Positions 17,922 through 26,364 of a stretch of 64,000 bases of DNA are shown one piece after another (positions within the stretch are counted from its first letter, which is position 1; each line of letters begins with the position of its first letter). The stretch is taken from positions 23,464 through 87,463 of the forward strand of contig NZ_FOQK01000013.1 in assembly GCF_900113715.1 (NCBI RefSeq). Reading direction: 5' to 3'. The DNA comes from Pseudoselenomonas ruminantium (lineage in GTDB: Bacteria; Bacillota; Negativicutes; Selenomonadales; Selenomonadaceae). Below the pieces are notes generated by a model. It worked only from the letters and a program-made list of their open reading frames with translations, searched no databases and had not been told where the DNA came from. The position numbers and the translations under genes are program-made.

Positions 17922-19019
17922 TCACTCCCTCTCAGCACGCCGGTAAGCGTGCAGCTCATTCTCTATGACAAGGCCTTTAAGCTCCATCTGCAGAAGGATA
18001 AAGGCCAGATTCGACATTTCGCCATCCGGCAGGCTCTGGATGATCTCATCCAAGGACAACGGCCGCTCAAAAGAAAGTACCTGCCATACCTGGCGTTCCG
18101 CTGGCGTGAATCGGCGAACTTTCCTTGGCTTCGGCGGCGCCACCAGGCCGTATTCCTCGAGGATATCGTCCGGACACTGCACAAGCTTTGCCCCCTGCTG
18201 GATCAGCTGGTGGCAGCCCTGGCTCGTCGCCGAATAGATGCTGCCAGGGACTGCAAACACGTCGCGCCCCTCATTCAAGGCCAGCTGCGCTGTGATCAGC
18301 GACCCCGAGCGGCTGGCAGCCTCCACGACTACCGTCCCACGCGACAGGCCGCTGATGATGCGGTTGCGTGCCGGGAAAAAAGCCGGCAGCGGCTGTGTGC
18401 CCGGTCCATACTCAGAAATGACCACGCCGCCAGCTTCCACGATCTGCGCCAAGAGACGCCGGTTTTCTGCCGGGTAGGCCACATCCACGCCGCAGCCCAG
18501 CACAGCTACCGTGCGGCCGCTTTTCAGCGCGCCTTTATGGGCAGCCGTATCGATGCCACGAGCAGCACCGCTGACTACTGTGATGCCCGCAGAAGCCAGC
18601 CATTCGCCAAGCTCCAGGGCAATGCCCTCGCCATACGGGGTAAAGCGTCTGGCCCCCACCATCGCGATGCGCTCAGCCTGCGGCTGCAGTTCCCCACGAT
18701 AGAAGAGAACCGGCGGCGGATCGAAGATTTCCTTCAATATATAAGGATATTCCTGCTGGCCAATCGCACACAGTCTCACCCCCGCCCGCTGGCAATCCAC
18801 TGCCAGCTGCTCCGGAAGGTGTGGCTGCTTGCGGCAGAACAACGCCAGCCGCTGTGCCTGGCCAGAGGTCAGCTTTCCCTGCAGGACGAGACTTTCAGCC
18901 CCTGCCTGCCATACTGCCCGTGCCGAAGGGAAATGCCCCATCAGCTGCTGGAGCAGGCGGCTGCCTGCTCCAGGCGAGTGGGCCAATGCCGCCAAATAAT
19001 ATCTATCTTCGGATTCCAT
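17922..19019 (-). CDS. dprA: DNA-processing protein DprA (Smf)
   Basis: DprA loads RecA onto incoming single-stranded DNA during natural transformation. The Rossmann core is present (VGARRFTPYGEGIALELGEW, VVSGAARGIDTAAHKGAL, VAVLGCGVDVAYPAENRRLL, AASRSGSLITAQLALNEGRD). An N-terminal HhH/SAM-like part and a C-terminal winged helix flank it. The ATG at 19019 (MESEDRYYLAALAHSPGAG) is preferred because AAGGA precedes it and families start similarly; an ATG at 19046 would add nine residues. The gene leads the dprA-topA-trmFO-hslVU run as in Bacillus. Confidence 0.94.
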   Translation of the reverse strand: MESEDRYYLAALAHSPGAGSRLLQQLMGHFPSARAVWQAGAESLVLQGKLTSGQAQRLALFCRKQPHLPEQLAVDCQRAGVRLCAIGQQEYPYILKEIFDPPPVLFYRGELQPQAERIAMVGARRFTPYGEGIALELGEWLASAGITVVSGAARGIDTAAHKGALKSGRTVAVLGCGVDVAYPAENRRLLAQIVEAGGVVISEYGPGTQPLPAFFPARNRIISGLSRGTVVVEAASRSGSLITAQLALNEGRDVFAVPGSIYSATSQGCHQLIQQGAKLVQCPDDILEEYGLVAPPKPRKVRRFTPAERQVWQVLSFERPLSLDEIIQSLPDGEMSNLAFILLQMELKGLVIENELHAYRRAERE

Positions 19020-19137
19020 GCTATCGCCATCCTTAGACCTATACATTTATTCATCTTAGCGAATATTTAAATCGAATGCAACACTTTCCATTACATTTTC
19101 AGAAATTTTTACCAACCTGTTATCCTGCGGACATGAC

Positions 19138-19169
19138 AAAAGGCCATCAGCCAAGATATGGCTGATGAC
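19138..19169 (-). terminator. Intrinsic terminator after folB
   Basis: GTCATCAGCCA and TGGCTGATGGC pair into a stem followed by CTTTTG on the minus strand, 16 bases past the folB stop. It separates folB from dprA. Confidence 0.8.
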
Positions 19170-19185
19170 CTCAAACGCGCTTCTA

Positions 19186-19548
19186 TCAGTCCTGCACGCG
19201 GGTAGTCTCAACTTCGACATAATCGATAGGCCCGGAAATAGGCACAGAGGGTTTGCGGATACGCGCGGTGACCGAATGGAAATGCGGATACTTGGCGAGC
19301 AGCTTGTCGCCGATATGCGCAGACAAAGCGCCGAGCATCTGGAAACGCTTATTCTCCGTGACGTCCTTGACAATGTCATAGATAGCAGCAGGATCAACAC
19401 CATCCTTGACATCATCGGTTTCAGCCATGCGGTCATCCTTCGTCTCAATCTCGATGTCGAGATAGAATTTCTGGCCCTGCTCACGCTCATATTCATAAAC
19501 GCCATGGAAGCCATAGAACATCATGTTGAGAATTCTTACTTTTGCCAT
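19186..19548 (-). CDS. folB: Dihydroneopterin aldolase FolB
   Basis: FolB converts dihydroneopterin to 6-hydroxymethyldihydropterin plus glycolaldehyde in folate synthesis. The 120-residue protein shows the family pattern MFYGFHGVYEYEREQGQKFY with the conserved Tyr and the pterin-binding Glu, an acidic DDVKDGVDPAAIYDIVKDV helix, and ISGPIDYVEVETTR at the C-terminus. The ATG at 19548 is eight bases after GAGGAG; an in-frame GTG at 19557 overlaps that site. No other folate gene is adjacent. Confidence 0.93.
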   Translation of the reverse strand: MAKVRILNMMFYGFHGVYEYEREQGQKFYLDIEIETKDDRMAETDDVKDGVDPAAIYDIVKDVTENKRFQMLGALSAHIGDKLLAKYPHFHSVTARIRKPSVPISGPIDYVEVETTRVQD

Positions 19549-19670
19549 TATGGTCACTCCTCACAAACTGAATCCATCATTTACATCTTAGTCCCATCTA
19601 CAGGTTCTCATTGTTTATGTATTTCGTGGCGCATGACAAAATTCCTGCTTGCGTATGCGAATATTTCAGA

Positions 19671-19748
19671 TTAATTTGTAAACAGCTCGTCCCAAAACGT
19701 ATAGGCTGCCATCAGAAATATCAGCAGTGCCAAAAAAAGATCGCCCAT
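19671..19748 (-). CDS. Small single-span membrane protein, 25 residues
   Basis: ATG at 19748 is preceded by GAGGAGG at five to six bases, an excellent ribosome site, and opens a 25-codon frame ending at 19671. The product begins MGDLFLALLIFLMAAYTFW and ends DELFTN. That is one hydrophobic helix of about 17 residues with an aromatic edge and a short acidic tail. It lies after the NlpC/P60 terminator and 122 bp before folB, so it may share the folB transcript. I do not recognise a family. The evidence is the strong ribosome site plus a clean membrane helix; homologues at this locus would confirm it. Confidence 0.55.
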   Translation of the reverse strand: MGDLFLALLIFLMAAYTFWDELFTN

Positions 19749-19769
19749 CCTGCCCTCCTCATTCTTATT

Positions 19770-19799
19770 AAAAAAATTGGAGAGGCTCTCAGCCTCTCC
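19770..19799 (-). terminator. Intrinsic terminator after the NlpC/P60 gene
   Basis: GGAGAGGCT and AGCCTCTCC form a nine-bp stem followed by AATTTTTTT on the minus strand, 17 bases after the stop codon. Confidence 0.9.
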
Positions 19800-19816
19800 C
19801 AACCATACTGGTCATT

Positions 19817-20479
19817 TTACATCACCCGGCGTGCGCCGATGTAGCAGGAGCCCCAATAGGAGCTGTCAAGCGATGCTACGCTGACGCCGCGGCTCGACGA
19901 TGCATTGATGAACTGACGGTCACCAAGATAGATGCCGACATGAGACGCACCTGCATCATACGTCGAGAAGAATACCAGGTCACCTGGCATGAGCTCACCG
20001 GAGGAAACCGGCGTGCCGCATTCATACTGGACATCTGCCGTGCGCGGCAGGGAGACGCCAGCATGAGCGAAGACATACTGCACGTAGCCGGAGCAGTCAA
20101 AGCCGTTCGGCGTCGTGCCACCGAATACATACGGTACACCAAGGTACTGCATGGACTCGGAAAGGATCGTGCGGTTGATGTAGTTGGCAGCATGTTTCAC
20201 AGCCGGCATCGCTTTGCCGAGCAGCGCCACGTAAGTCGAGGAACCTACCTGCCCATCTGCATTCATACCGTGCGAAGACTGGAATGCCTTCACTGCCTCA
20301 GCCGTGGCCGGACCGAAGTCGCCATCAGCCGAAACGTCGTAGCCGAGACGGACTAATTGTCCTTGTATCTCTGCTACCTCGGTGCCCTGATCGCCTACAC
20401 GGAATGCCGAAGCACCGCATACGGAAAACCAGCACATAAGGATCATGGATAGCGCAAACACGCGCATTGCTTTACTCAA
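19817..20479 (-). CDS. Secreted NlpC/P60 peptidoglycan endopeptidase with PG-binding domain
   Basis: This 220-residue protein has a signal peptide (about residues 1-25, ending VCGASA), a PG_binding_1 domain (about 26-90: EVAEIQGQLVRLGYDVSADG, FGPATAEAVKAFQ) and a C-terminal NlpC/P60 cysteine peptidase domain. Active-site features are FDCSGYVQYVFAHAG with the catalytic Cys and SHVGIYLGDRQFI with the His. It should cut stem peptides in the cell wall. The start is a TTG at 20479 seven bases after AGGAG; the ATG at 20467 is too far from a ribosome site. A c-di-AMP riboswitch precedes it, linking its expression to wall and osmotic stress. Confidence 0.93.
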   Translation of the reverse strand: MSKAMRVFALSMILMCWFSVCGASAFRVGDQGTEVAEIQGQLVRLGYDVSADGDFGPATAEAVKAFQSSHGMNADGQVGSSTYVALLGKAMPAVKHAANYINRTILSESMQYLGVPYVFGGTTPNGFDCSGYVQYVFAHAGVSLPRTADVQYECGTPVSSGELMPGDLVFFSTYDAGASHVGIYLGDRQFINASSSRGVSVASLDSSYWGSCYIGARRVM

Positions 20480-20495
20480 AAAGCCACTCCTCTCT

Positions 20496-20640
20496 CTATT
20501 CGCCTACGAGGTTAGCTGCCGGGCTCGGGTAGAGAAGACCACCCGCGTCAATTTCACGCTTGCCGTGAGCCTGACGTTCGCCCCAAGAAATTGGTTCCCC
20601 CGCTCCTGGGTTGGATTCGGCTTGTTCCATCCTTTATAGA
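20496..20640 (-). ncRNA. ydaO/yuaA-type c-di-AMP riboswitch
   Basis: The minus-strand leader matches the ydaO class. It runs GCCGAATCCAACC, then GCGGGGGAACCAA, GGGGCGAACGTCAGGCTCACG, TCTACCCGAGCCCGGCAGC, and the diagnostic TAACCTCGTAGGC near the 3-prime end. The last piece ends about 20 bases before the TTG start, next to the ribosome site. Binding of c-di-AMP by this class normally lowers expression of wall hydrolases, transporters and osmolyte genes. No terminator hairpin is visible between aptamer and gene, so control may act on translation. Boundaries are approximate. Confidence 0.93.
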
Positions 20641-20653
20641 ACCCAATGTATAT

Positions 20654-20676
20654 AATACGACAAAAGCCGTCGTATT
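20654..20676. promoter_or_regulatory. Inverted repeat just upstream of the riboswitch
   Basis: AATACGAC and GTCGTATT form perfect eight-base arms around AAAAGCC. No T run follows on the minus strand, so it is not a good terminator. It overlaps the zone where the leader promoter should lie and could be an operator. Confidence 0.4.
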
Positions 20677-20757
20677 CCTGCTATTTTTTAAATATTCTCT
20701 TATTTAGTCTTAATGCGGCTTATTCTTTCATCTTCTTTTCAGAAAACATCCAGACAT

Positions 20758-20786
20758 GAAAATTGGCTGCCATCACTGACAGCCAC
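20758..20786 (-). terminator. Intrinsic terminator after rnpB
   Basis: GGCTGTC and GGCAGCC pair around a short loop and are followed by AATTTTC on the minus strand, just past the RNase P RNA 3-prime end. Confidence 0.7.
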
Positions 20787-20797
20787 AGTATTCATTT

Positions 20798-21168
20798 CAC
20801 GTTGCTATAAGCAATCAATAAGCCGAGTTTTGTTCCGCTTGCGCGGTGACAATCATTTATCTAGGCACGGCAGTTGCCTGCCGGCTCAAGCGACTCAACC
20901 CGGAAGGTTCCGCGGGCCGCATCATCCCTTCCCTATTTGGTCTTGCTCCGTGTGGGGTTTACCCAAGCCAGCCAGTCACCTGACTGCTGGTGCGCTCTTA
21001 CCGCACCTTTCCACCCTTACCTGACAAGCAGGCGGTCTAAATCTCTATGGCACTTTCCCTAAGGTCACCCTCGCTGGACGTTATCCAGCACACTGCCCTG
21101 TGGAGCCCGGACTTTCCTCATCTGGCGTCAAGCGCCAGCCGCGATTGTCTTGACAACTTATATCAACG
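20798..21168 (-). ncRNA. rnpB: RNase P RNA (bacterial class A)
   Basis: RNase P RNA is the catalytic RNA that trims tRNA 5-prime leaders. Recognised segments on the minus strand, in order: GAGGAAAGTCCGGGCTCCAC (CR I), AGGGTGACCTTAGGGAAAGT-type P4 region, GGTAAGGGTGGAAAGGTGCG, TAAACCCCACACGGAGCAAG, AGATAAATGATTGTC and the terminal ACAAAACTCGGCTTAT. The ends pair as P1 (ACGTTGATATAAG with CTTATAGCAACGT), which sets the boundaries. Length is about 371 bases. It has its own consensus promoter and a terminator. Protein frames crossing this region are not genes. Confidence 0.96.
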
Positions 21169-21174
21169 TACGTG

Positions 21175-21204
21175 ATTATAGCACAATTAGCACGTCTTTG
21201 TCAA
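21175..21204 (-). promoter_or_regulatory. Consensus sigma-A promoter of rnpB
   Basis: TTGACA, 18 bases, TATAAT on the minus strand, placed so that transcription starts about seven bases later at the predicted RNase P RNA 5-prime end. Both hexamers are perfect. Confidence 0.93.
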
Positions 21205-21366
21205 ATCAGGTACTAAAGCCAGTATTTCCCCGTATTTTATACAGCTTTTAATGCTTTTATAATATTTTTTGGACATTTGCCCTTTTCTTATTTCCTATTT
21301 TTTTTTATAATTGGTTTATAGGTTTCAAATTTTCAAAAATCCGCTTTAGGAAAGAAGGAGTACATC

Positions 21367-22077
21367 ATGGCTACACCACATATTGGCGCCGAAAAGGGCG
21401 ATATCGCTGAGCGCATCCTGCTGCCGGGCGATCCGCTGCGAGCTAAATTCATCGCCGAGAATTTCCTCGACAATCCGAAACAGTACACGTCCGTCCGCAA
21501 TATCCTGGGCTATACGGGTACGTACAAGGGCGTTCCTGTCTCCGTACAGGGCACAGGCATGGGCATTCCGTCCATCTCCATCTACGTCCATGAGCTCATC
21601 CATTCGTTCGGCTGCAAGAAACTGTTCCGCGTCGGTACCTGCGGTGGCATGCATCCGGACGTCAAGCTCCGCGACGTGCTGATTGCCCAGGGCGCCAGCA
21701 CGGATTCATCCATCATCAAGAACATCTTCGGCGGTTCGATCAACTACGCACCGCTGGCTGATTTCGAGCTGCTGGAGAAGGCAGTAGCCAACACGCGTAA
21801 ACTCGGTCTGCACGCCAAAGTCGGCAACATCATCTCCGTCGACCGCTTCTACGATGACGAGATTGATAACGACAAGCTCCGCAAATACGGCATCCTTGCC
21901 GTCGAGATGGAGGCAGCTGCTCTCTACACGCTTGCAGCGGAAGCGCATGTCCAGGCACTGGCTCTGTTCACGGTCAGCGACCATCTGCTGACAGGCGAAG
22001 CTTGCACAGCCGAAGAACGCCAGACGACTTTCAACGATATGATTAAGATTGCCCTCGAGACCGCTATCGAGGATTGA
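21367..22077 (+). CDS. deoD: Purine nucleoside phosphorylase DeoD
   Basis: DeoD splits purine (deoxy)ribonucleosides with phosphate to free bases and (deoxy)ribose-1-phosphate in salvage. The 236-residue protein is the hexameric bacterial type: [74 protein letters not shown] and [11 protein letters not shown]. The ATG follows AAGGAG by six bases. It stands alone: the upstream 162 bp are AT-rich with several TATAAT-like boxes but no clear -35, and a strong terminator follows. The 1-base difference from other starts is not in question. Confidence 0.96.
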   Translation: MATPHIGAEKGDIAERILLPGDPLRAKFIAENFLDNPKQYTSVRNILGYTGTYKGVPVSVQGTGMGIPSISIYVHELIHSFGCKKLFRVGTCGGMHPDVKLRDVLIAQGASTDSSIIKNIFGGSINYAPLADFELLEKAVANTRKLGLHAKVGNIISVDRFYDDEIDNDKLRKYGILAVEMEAAALYTLAAEAHVQALALFTVSDHLLTGEACTAEERQTTFNDMIKIALETAIED

Positions 22078-22103
22078 TTTCCGTTTCCAACTGCATACAC
22101 ACT

Positions 22104-22150
22104 GTGGCTGTTGCCTGCGACAAAACGCCGGGGCAACAGCCACTTTTTTA
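22104..22150 (+). terminator. Intrinsic terminator after deoD
   Basis: GTGGCTGTTGCC and GGCAACAGCCAC form a 12-bp stem followed by TTTTTTA on the plus strand, 27 bases after the deoD stop. Confidence 0.92.
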
Positions 22151-22286
22151 TCCGCGCGGTTTCTTTCCCGGCAAAATCGCAGCGTCAATCCTTTGCCAGC
22201 AGGGAAATAGCTGCAGACTGGCGAATTATGTAGTACAAATGGGCCAGGACTTGCCTGCCGGATCTATCCGTATAGGAGGAGCGCTT

Positions 22287-23096
22287 ATGTTGGTAAATAC
22301 AGAAATCAAGGACCGCATTGCCTATGTGGAAATGCAGAACGCTGACCACTTCAACTGTCTGAGTGAACAAATGTGCACAGAACTCATTGCCGCGCTGGAC
22401 GAAGCCTATGCCAGTGAATGCGTCGGCGTTGTCTTGAAAGCGCAAGTCAAAAAAGGTGTCTGGAGTGCCGGCCACGATATCCGTGAACTGCCACTGGACG
22501 GGTCTGACCCGCTTGGCTTTGACGTGCCCATGGAAAAGCTCATGCGGGCAGTACAGGATGTCCCCATTCCTGTCATCGCTTGTGTCAGCGGTACCGTCTG
22601 GGGTGGTGCCTGCGACCTCTGCCTTTCCTGCGACATGATCATCAGTGCTCATACCGCCACCTTTGCCATCACCCCAGCCAAGATTGGCATTCCCTACAAT
22701 GCCTCTGGCATCCTGCACTTCATCAACCAGTTGGGCATGAACAAGGCACGCGAGATGTTCTTCCTGGGCACCCCCATAACCGCCGACGATGCCTTGAATG
22801 TAGGCCTTATCAATCATGTTGCAGAAGCCTCCGATCTAGACCATATGCTGGAAACTAAATTCCTTGCACCGCTACGCCGCAACAGCGTGGTTTCTATCAG
22901 CGCCATCAAGCGCCAATTCCGCATTCTCTCTCGTGCCTCCACAGTCATCAGTGCCGAGAACTTCGAACACATCAATGCCTACCGCACCCGGGTATTCGAG
23001 GGCGAAGACTACCAGGAAGGCATCAAGGCTTTCTTGGAAAAACGGCCGCCTGAATACAAAGGCAAGGCCGCAGACCTGGATCGCCCGCAACCATAA
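22287..23096 (+). CDS. scpB: Methylmalonyl-CoA decarboxylase-like enzyme (crotonase fold)
   Basis: This 269-residue crotonase-superfamily protein resembles E. coli ScpB/YgfG, which decarboxylates methylmalonyl-CoA to propionyl-CoA without biotin. Matching features are FSAGHDI-like VWSAGHDIRELPLDGSDPL, the SGTVWGGACDL oxyanion-hole stretch, TFAITPAKIGIPYN, and the C-terminal GEDYQEGIKAFLEKRPPEY. The start is the ATG at 22287, seven bases after AGGAGG; codons upstream in frame lie in the deoD terminator. Negativicutes such as Selenomonas make propionate from succinate, so the activity fits. It could instead act on another CoA ester. It stands alone between two terminators. Confidence 0.82.
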   Translation: MLVNTEIKDRIAYVEMQNADHFNCLSEQMCTELIAALDEAYASECVGVVLKAQVKKGVWSAGHDIRELPLDGSDPLGFDVPMEKLMRAVQDVPIPVIACVSGTVWGGACDLCLSCDMIISAHTATFAITPAKIGIPYNASGILHFINQLGMNKAREMFFLGTPITADDALNVGLINHVAEASDLDHMLETKFLAPLRRNSVVSISAIKRQFRILSRASTVISAENFEHINAYRTRVFEGEDYQEGIKAFLEKRPPEYKGKAADLDRPQP

Positions 23097-23111
23097 AACT
23101 TACTCGTACCC

Positions 23112-23157
23112 AAAAAGGACTGCTGCACGCATTCTCTGCTGTGCAGCAGTCCTTTTT
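23112..23157. terminator. Bidirectional terminator between scpB and the M18 peptidase gene
   Basis: AAAAAGGACTGCTGCAC and GTGCAGCAGTCCTTTTT are symmetric arms with an A run on one side and a T run on the other. The hairpin serves the two convergent genes. Confidence 0.93.
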
Positions 23158-23164
23158 ATCCGTT

Positions 23165-24550
23165 TTAAGCCTCGCTTAGGAAAGCCGTATAGGCCTTGCG
23201 GGCCTCATAGACATCAACTTTGCTCGTGACTTCCCATGGCGCGTGCATGCTCATGACGCCAACACCACTGTCTATGACCTGCATGCCATAGAGACTCATG
23301 ATGTAAGCAATCGTACCACCGCCACCGAGATCTACTTTGCCAAGCTCCGCAAGCTGGTAGTGGACGTTGTTGCCATCCATGATGCGGCGCAGCTCCGCCA
23401 GGTATTCTGCATTGGCATCATTCGAACCCGACTTGCCACGCACCCCCGTGAACTTGTTGAACACCATGCCGCGGCCCAGATAGGAGACATTCTTCTTATC
23501 GTAGGCACTCGCATAAAGCGCATCATAAGCACTCGACACATCCGAAGACAGCATTTTGCAGTTAGCCAGCGTACGGCGCAGGGTAAGATCCGTATAGGCA
23601 CCACAGGCATTCAGCAGCTCCGCTACGGCGTTCTCGAAGAAATGCGACTGCATGCCCGTCGCACCGACACTGCCGATTTCTTCCTTATCGACCAGCAGGC
23701 AGCAAGCCGTACGTTTCATACGGCCAGTCGCCAGCATAGCCACCAGCGAAGTATACGCGCAAACGCGGTCATCCTGACCATAAGCCAGGATCATGCTGCG
23801 GTCAAAGCCAAGTTCACGTGCTTTGCCAGCTGGCACCAACGCGAGCTCAGCCGACTGGAAATCTTCCGCATCGATATCGTATTTATCCTTGATGAGTTTC
23901 AGCACACCATCCTTGACCGATTCCTTATCGTCTTTCTTGAGCGGGTAATTGCCAACGAGGATATCGAGATTCTCACCCTCGATGACCTTGGCCGCATTCT
24001 TCTTCAGCTGTTCCTGGGACAGATGTATCAGCAGGTCCGTGACACAGAATACCGGATCTGCCTCATCCTCACCAATGCAGATATCGATGACACGGCCATC
24101 CTTCTTGGCGACAACGCCATGCAGTGCGAGCGGCAGGGTAACCCACTGGTACTTCTTGATACCACCGTAATAATGCGTATCAAGATAAGCCAGGCCACCA
24201 TCTTCATAAAGCGGGTTCTGCTTGACATCGAGCCGGCAAGTATCGATATGGGCCCCAAGGATATTCATGCCCTGCTCGAGAGGCTCATCACCGATATTGA
24301 ACAGCACGACAGCCTTCTTCATATTGACCGCATAGACCTTGTCGCCAGCGGCTAGCGTCCCGCCATTCTTGACGACCTCATAGAGGTCGCGGTATCCTGC
24401 TGCCTCAGCCTGCCGTACAGCCTCAGTCACACTTTCACGCTCCGTCTTGCAGTTCGACAGGAACTCGCGATACCCTCGGTTGAGCGCCTCGAGTTCCTGC
24501 TTTTCCTCTTCACTGTACTGATTCCAGATTGACGTCTTTTCTTCTGCCAT
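23165..24550 (-). CDS. M18-family aminopeptidase
   Basis: A 461-residue zinc aminopeptidase of peptidase family M18. Metal-site and catalytic motifs are visible: NILGAHIDTCRLDVK (His-x-Asp), AYGQDDRVCAYTSLVAML, VDKEEIGSVGATGMQS (tandem Glu) and the C-terminal GVGVMSMHAPWEVTSKVDVY (His). Family members remove N-terminal, often acidic or hydrophobic, residues from peptides in the cytoplasm. It is the last gene of a run with dusB, coaX and birA, 19 bp after dusB. Substrate choice cannot be read from sequence. Confidence 0.92.
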   Translation of the reverse strand: MAEEKTSIWNQYSEEEKQELEALNRGYREFLSNCKTERESVTEAVRQAEAAGYRDLYEVVKNGGTLAAGDKVYAVNMKKAVVLFNIGDEPLEQGMNILGAHIDTCRLDVKQNPLYEDGGLAYLDTHYYGGIKKYQWVTLPLALHGVVAKKDGRVIDICIGEDEADPVFCVTDLLIHLSQEQLKKNAAKVIEGENLDILVGNYPLKKDDKESVKDGVLKLIKDKYDIDAEDFQSAELALVPAGKARELGFDRSMILAYGQDDRVCAYTSLVAMLATGRMKRTACCLLVDKEEIGSVGATGMQSHFFENAVAELLNACGAYTDLTLRRTLANCKMLSSDVSSAYDALYASAYDKKNVSYLGRGMVFNKFTGVRGKSGSNDANAEYLAELRRIMDGNNVHYQLAELGKVDLGGGGTIAYIMSLYGMQVIDSGVGVMSMHAPWEVTSKVDVYEARKAYTAFLSEA

Positions 24551-24568
24551 CTATATCCTTCTTTCTCG

Positions 24569-25531
24569 TCAGAAAAACTCCTCAATGATATCCACAAAGT
24601 CCTGCCGCGTCTCCGCCTTGTTGAAGCGGTCGCGCAGAATCGCCCCGTGCTTTATCCCGCGCGTATACCAAGTCGCATGCTTGCGCATCTCGCGCGGGCC
24701 AACGTAGTCACCCTTGTATTTGAGCAGCAGATCCAGATGCCGGAGGATTACCTCTGCACGCTCCTGCATCGTCGGACCTGGCAGCTCCTCGCCAGTCTGC
24801 AGATAATGCGTGAGCTGCCGGAAGATCCACGGATTGCCCTGTGCCGCCCGGCCGATCATCACGCCATCAGCCCCAGTCACCACCAGTATCTTCTTGAGGT
24901 CGGCACAGCTGCGCACGTCACCATTGGCAATGACCGGCACATTTACCATCTGCTTGACGGCCGCGATGATCTCCCAATCCGCATTGTCCCGGTAGAATTG
25001 CTCGCGCGTGCGGCCATGGACAGCAATCGCATCGACACCAGCCTCCTCGGCCAGCTTGGCGATCTCCAGCACGTTGACATTGTCGTCATCCCAGCCTTTG
25101 CGCATCTTGACCGTGAATGGCATCTTGACCGCCTTGCGGATGGCCGACAGGATTGCAAAAGCCTTGGCCGGCTCGCGCATAAGTGCCGAGCCCTCGCCAT
25201 TCTTGACGATCTTTGGTGCCGGGCACCCCATGTTGAAATCCAGGATGTCCGCCGTGCCGAGGTCTTCGACATACTTGGCCGCCTCAGCCGCCATCTCCGG
25301 CGTATTGGCAAAGATCTGCATGGCAATCGGGCGCTCGCCGCTCTCAGTCTTCAGCATCTCAAGCGTGCGCTCGTTGCGGAAGTGGATGCCCTGGCTGCTG
25401 ACCATCTCCGCATAGCAGAGCGGACAGCCCATATCATGCGCGATGATACGGTAAGCCGTATCGGTCACACCAGCCATCGGTGCCAGGAATACCGGCTGCT
25501 CGAAATGGAAATTGCCGATATCCATGCTCAT
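24569..25531 (-). CDS. dusB: tRNA-dihydrouridine synthase DusB
   Basis: Dus enzymes reduce specific uridines in tRNA D loops with FMN and NADPH. The 320-residue product has the FMN barrel start FLAPMAGVTDTAYR, the catalytic Cys in FNMGCPAPKIVKNGEGSAL, VKMRKGWDDDN, AIAVHGRTREQFY, and GADGVMIGRAAQGNPWIF. The start overlaps the coaX stop as ATGA, with AAGGAG upstream. The DusB subtype is the usual Firmicute one, next to ftsH and coaX. Confidence 0.95.
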   Translation of the reverse strand: MSMDIGNFHFEQPVFLAPMAGVTDTAYRIIAHDMGCPLCYAEMVSSQGIHFRNERTLEMLKTESGERPIAMQIFANTPEMAAEAAKYVEDLGTADILDFNMGCPAPKIVKNGEGSALMREPAKAFAILSAIRKAVKMPFTVKMRKGWDDDNVNVLEIAKLAEEAGVDAIAVHGRTREQFYRDNADWEIIAAVKQMVNVPVIANGDVRSCADLKKILVVTGADGVMIGRAAQGNPWIFRQLTHYLQTGEELPGPTMQERAEVILRHLDLLLKYKGDYVGPREMRKHATWYTRGIKHGAILRDRFNKAETRQDFVDIIEEFF

Positions 25532-26343
25532 GCTTCGTTCTCCTTCTTGAGGCGCTCAGGATTATGCCCCTCGCGGCGGTCAGCATTGCGTTCGTAGAGT
25601 GCCTGCAAGCCCGTCAGGGTCAGGAAGTGATCGACCTTATCGATCGTCGCCGATTCCTTGGCGATCATGCGCGCCAGGCCGCCCGTAGCGATGACCTTCA
25701 TGTCCTTGCCATATTCCGTCTTGATGCGCCGCACGATCTCGTCGATCTGGCCGACATAGCCAAAGATGATGCCAGCCTGCATCCCCTGGATCGTATTGCG
25801 GCAGATAATCTGCTTCGGAGGGACGAGCTCGATGCGCGGCAGCTGTGCAGCGCTCTGGAACAGCGCATCGGCACTCGTGCCGATGCCCGGTGCAATGACG
25901 CCGCCGAGGAAATCGCCGGTATCGCCGACCACATCAAAGGTCGTCGCAGTGCCGATATCGATGACAATGAGCGGGCCGCCATACTGCTCATAAGCACCGA
26001 CGACATTGACGATACGGTCAGCACCGATGGAGCGCGGATTCTCATAATGCAGCTTGATGCCCGTCTTGATGCCCGGGCCGACCACCAGCGGCCGGATGTG
26101 GAAATAACGCTCGCACATCTTGACCATCGGCACGACCAGTGGCGGCACGACCGACGAAATGATGATGGCATGGATATCCGTCATGCGGATGCCCTGATAG
26201 CGGAACAGGTCATTCATCAGCATACCGTATTCGTCGCCGGTCTTCTGCCGGTCCGTCGAGATACGCCAATGCTTGATGAGTTTCTTCCCCTCATACGTTC
26301 CCATAACGATGTTGCTGTTGCCAATATCGAATACTAATAACAA
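25528..26343 (-). CDS. coaX: Type III pantothenate kinase CoaX
   Basis: CoaX phosphorylates pantothenate, the first step to coenzyme A, and is the potassium-dependent type common in Firmicutes. The 271-residue protein has the ASKHA signatures LLVFDIGNSNIVMG and IVIDIGTATTFDVVGD, and conserved GADRIVN and GGVIAPGIGTSADAL stretches. The start is a TTG at 26343, eight bases after GGAGG; no ATG is available upstream in frame near a ribosome site. It lies 21 bp after birA, and shares the transcript with dusB. Confidence 0.95.
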   Translation of the reverse strand: MLLVFDIGNSNIVMGTYEGKKLIKHWRISTDRQKTGDEYGMLMNDLFRYQGIRMTDIHAIIISSVVPPLVVPMVKMCERYFHIRPLVVGPGIKTGIKLHYENPRSIGADRIVNVVGAYEQYGGPLIVIDIGTATTFDVVGDTGDFLGGVIAPGIGTSADALFQSAAQLPRIELVPPKQIICRNTIQGMQAGIIFGYVGQIDEIVRRIKTEYGKDMKVIATGGLARMIAKESATIDKVDHFLTLTGLQALYERNADRREGHNPERLKKENEA

Positions 26344-26364
26344 AGGATACTCCTCCTGAATCTC

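Noticed and set aside
20713..21062. Open frames over the region upstream of the NlpC/P60 leader
   Set aside because: The DNA is RNase P RNA with a consensus promoter and matching secondary structure.
21205..21366. A clear deoD promoter
   Set aside because: Several TATAAT-like boxes occur but none has a convincing -35 at 16-18 bases, so no site is called.
22074..22286. Longer N-terminus for the methylmalonyl-CoA decarboxylase-like protein
   Set aside because: The in-frame extension crosses the deoD terminator, whereas the ATG at 22287 has AGGAGG seven bases upstream.
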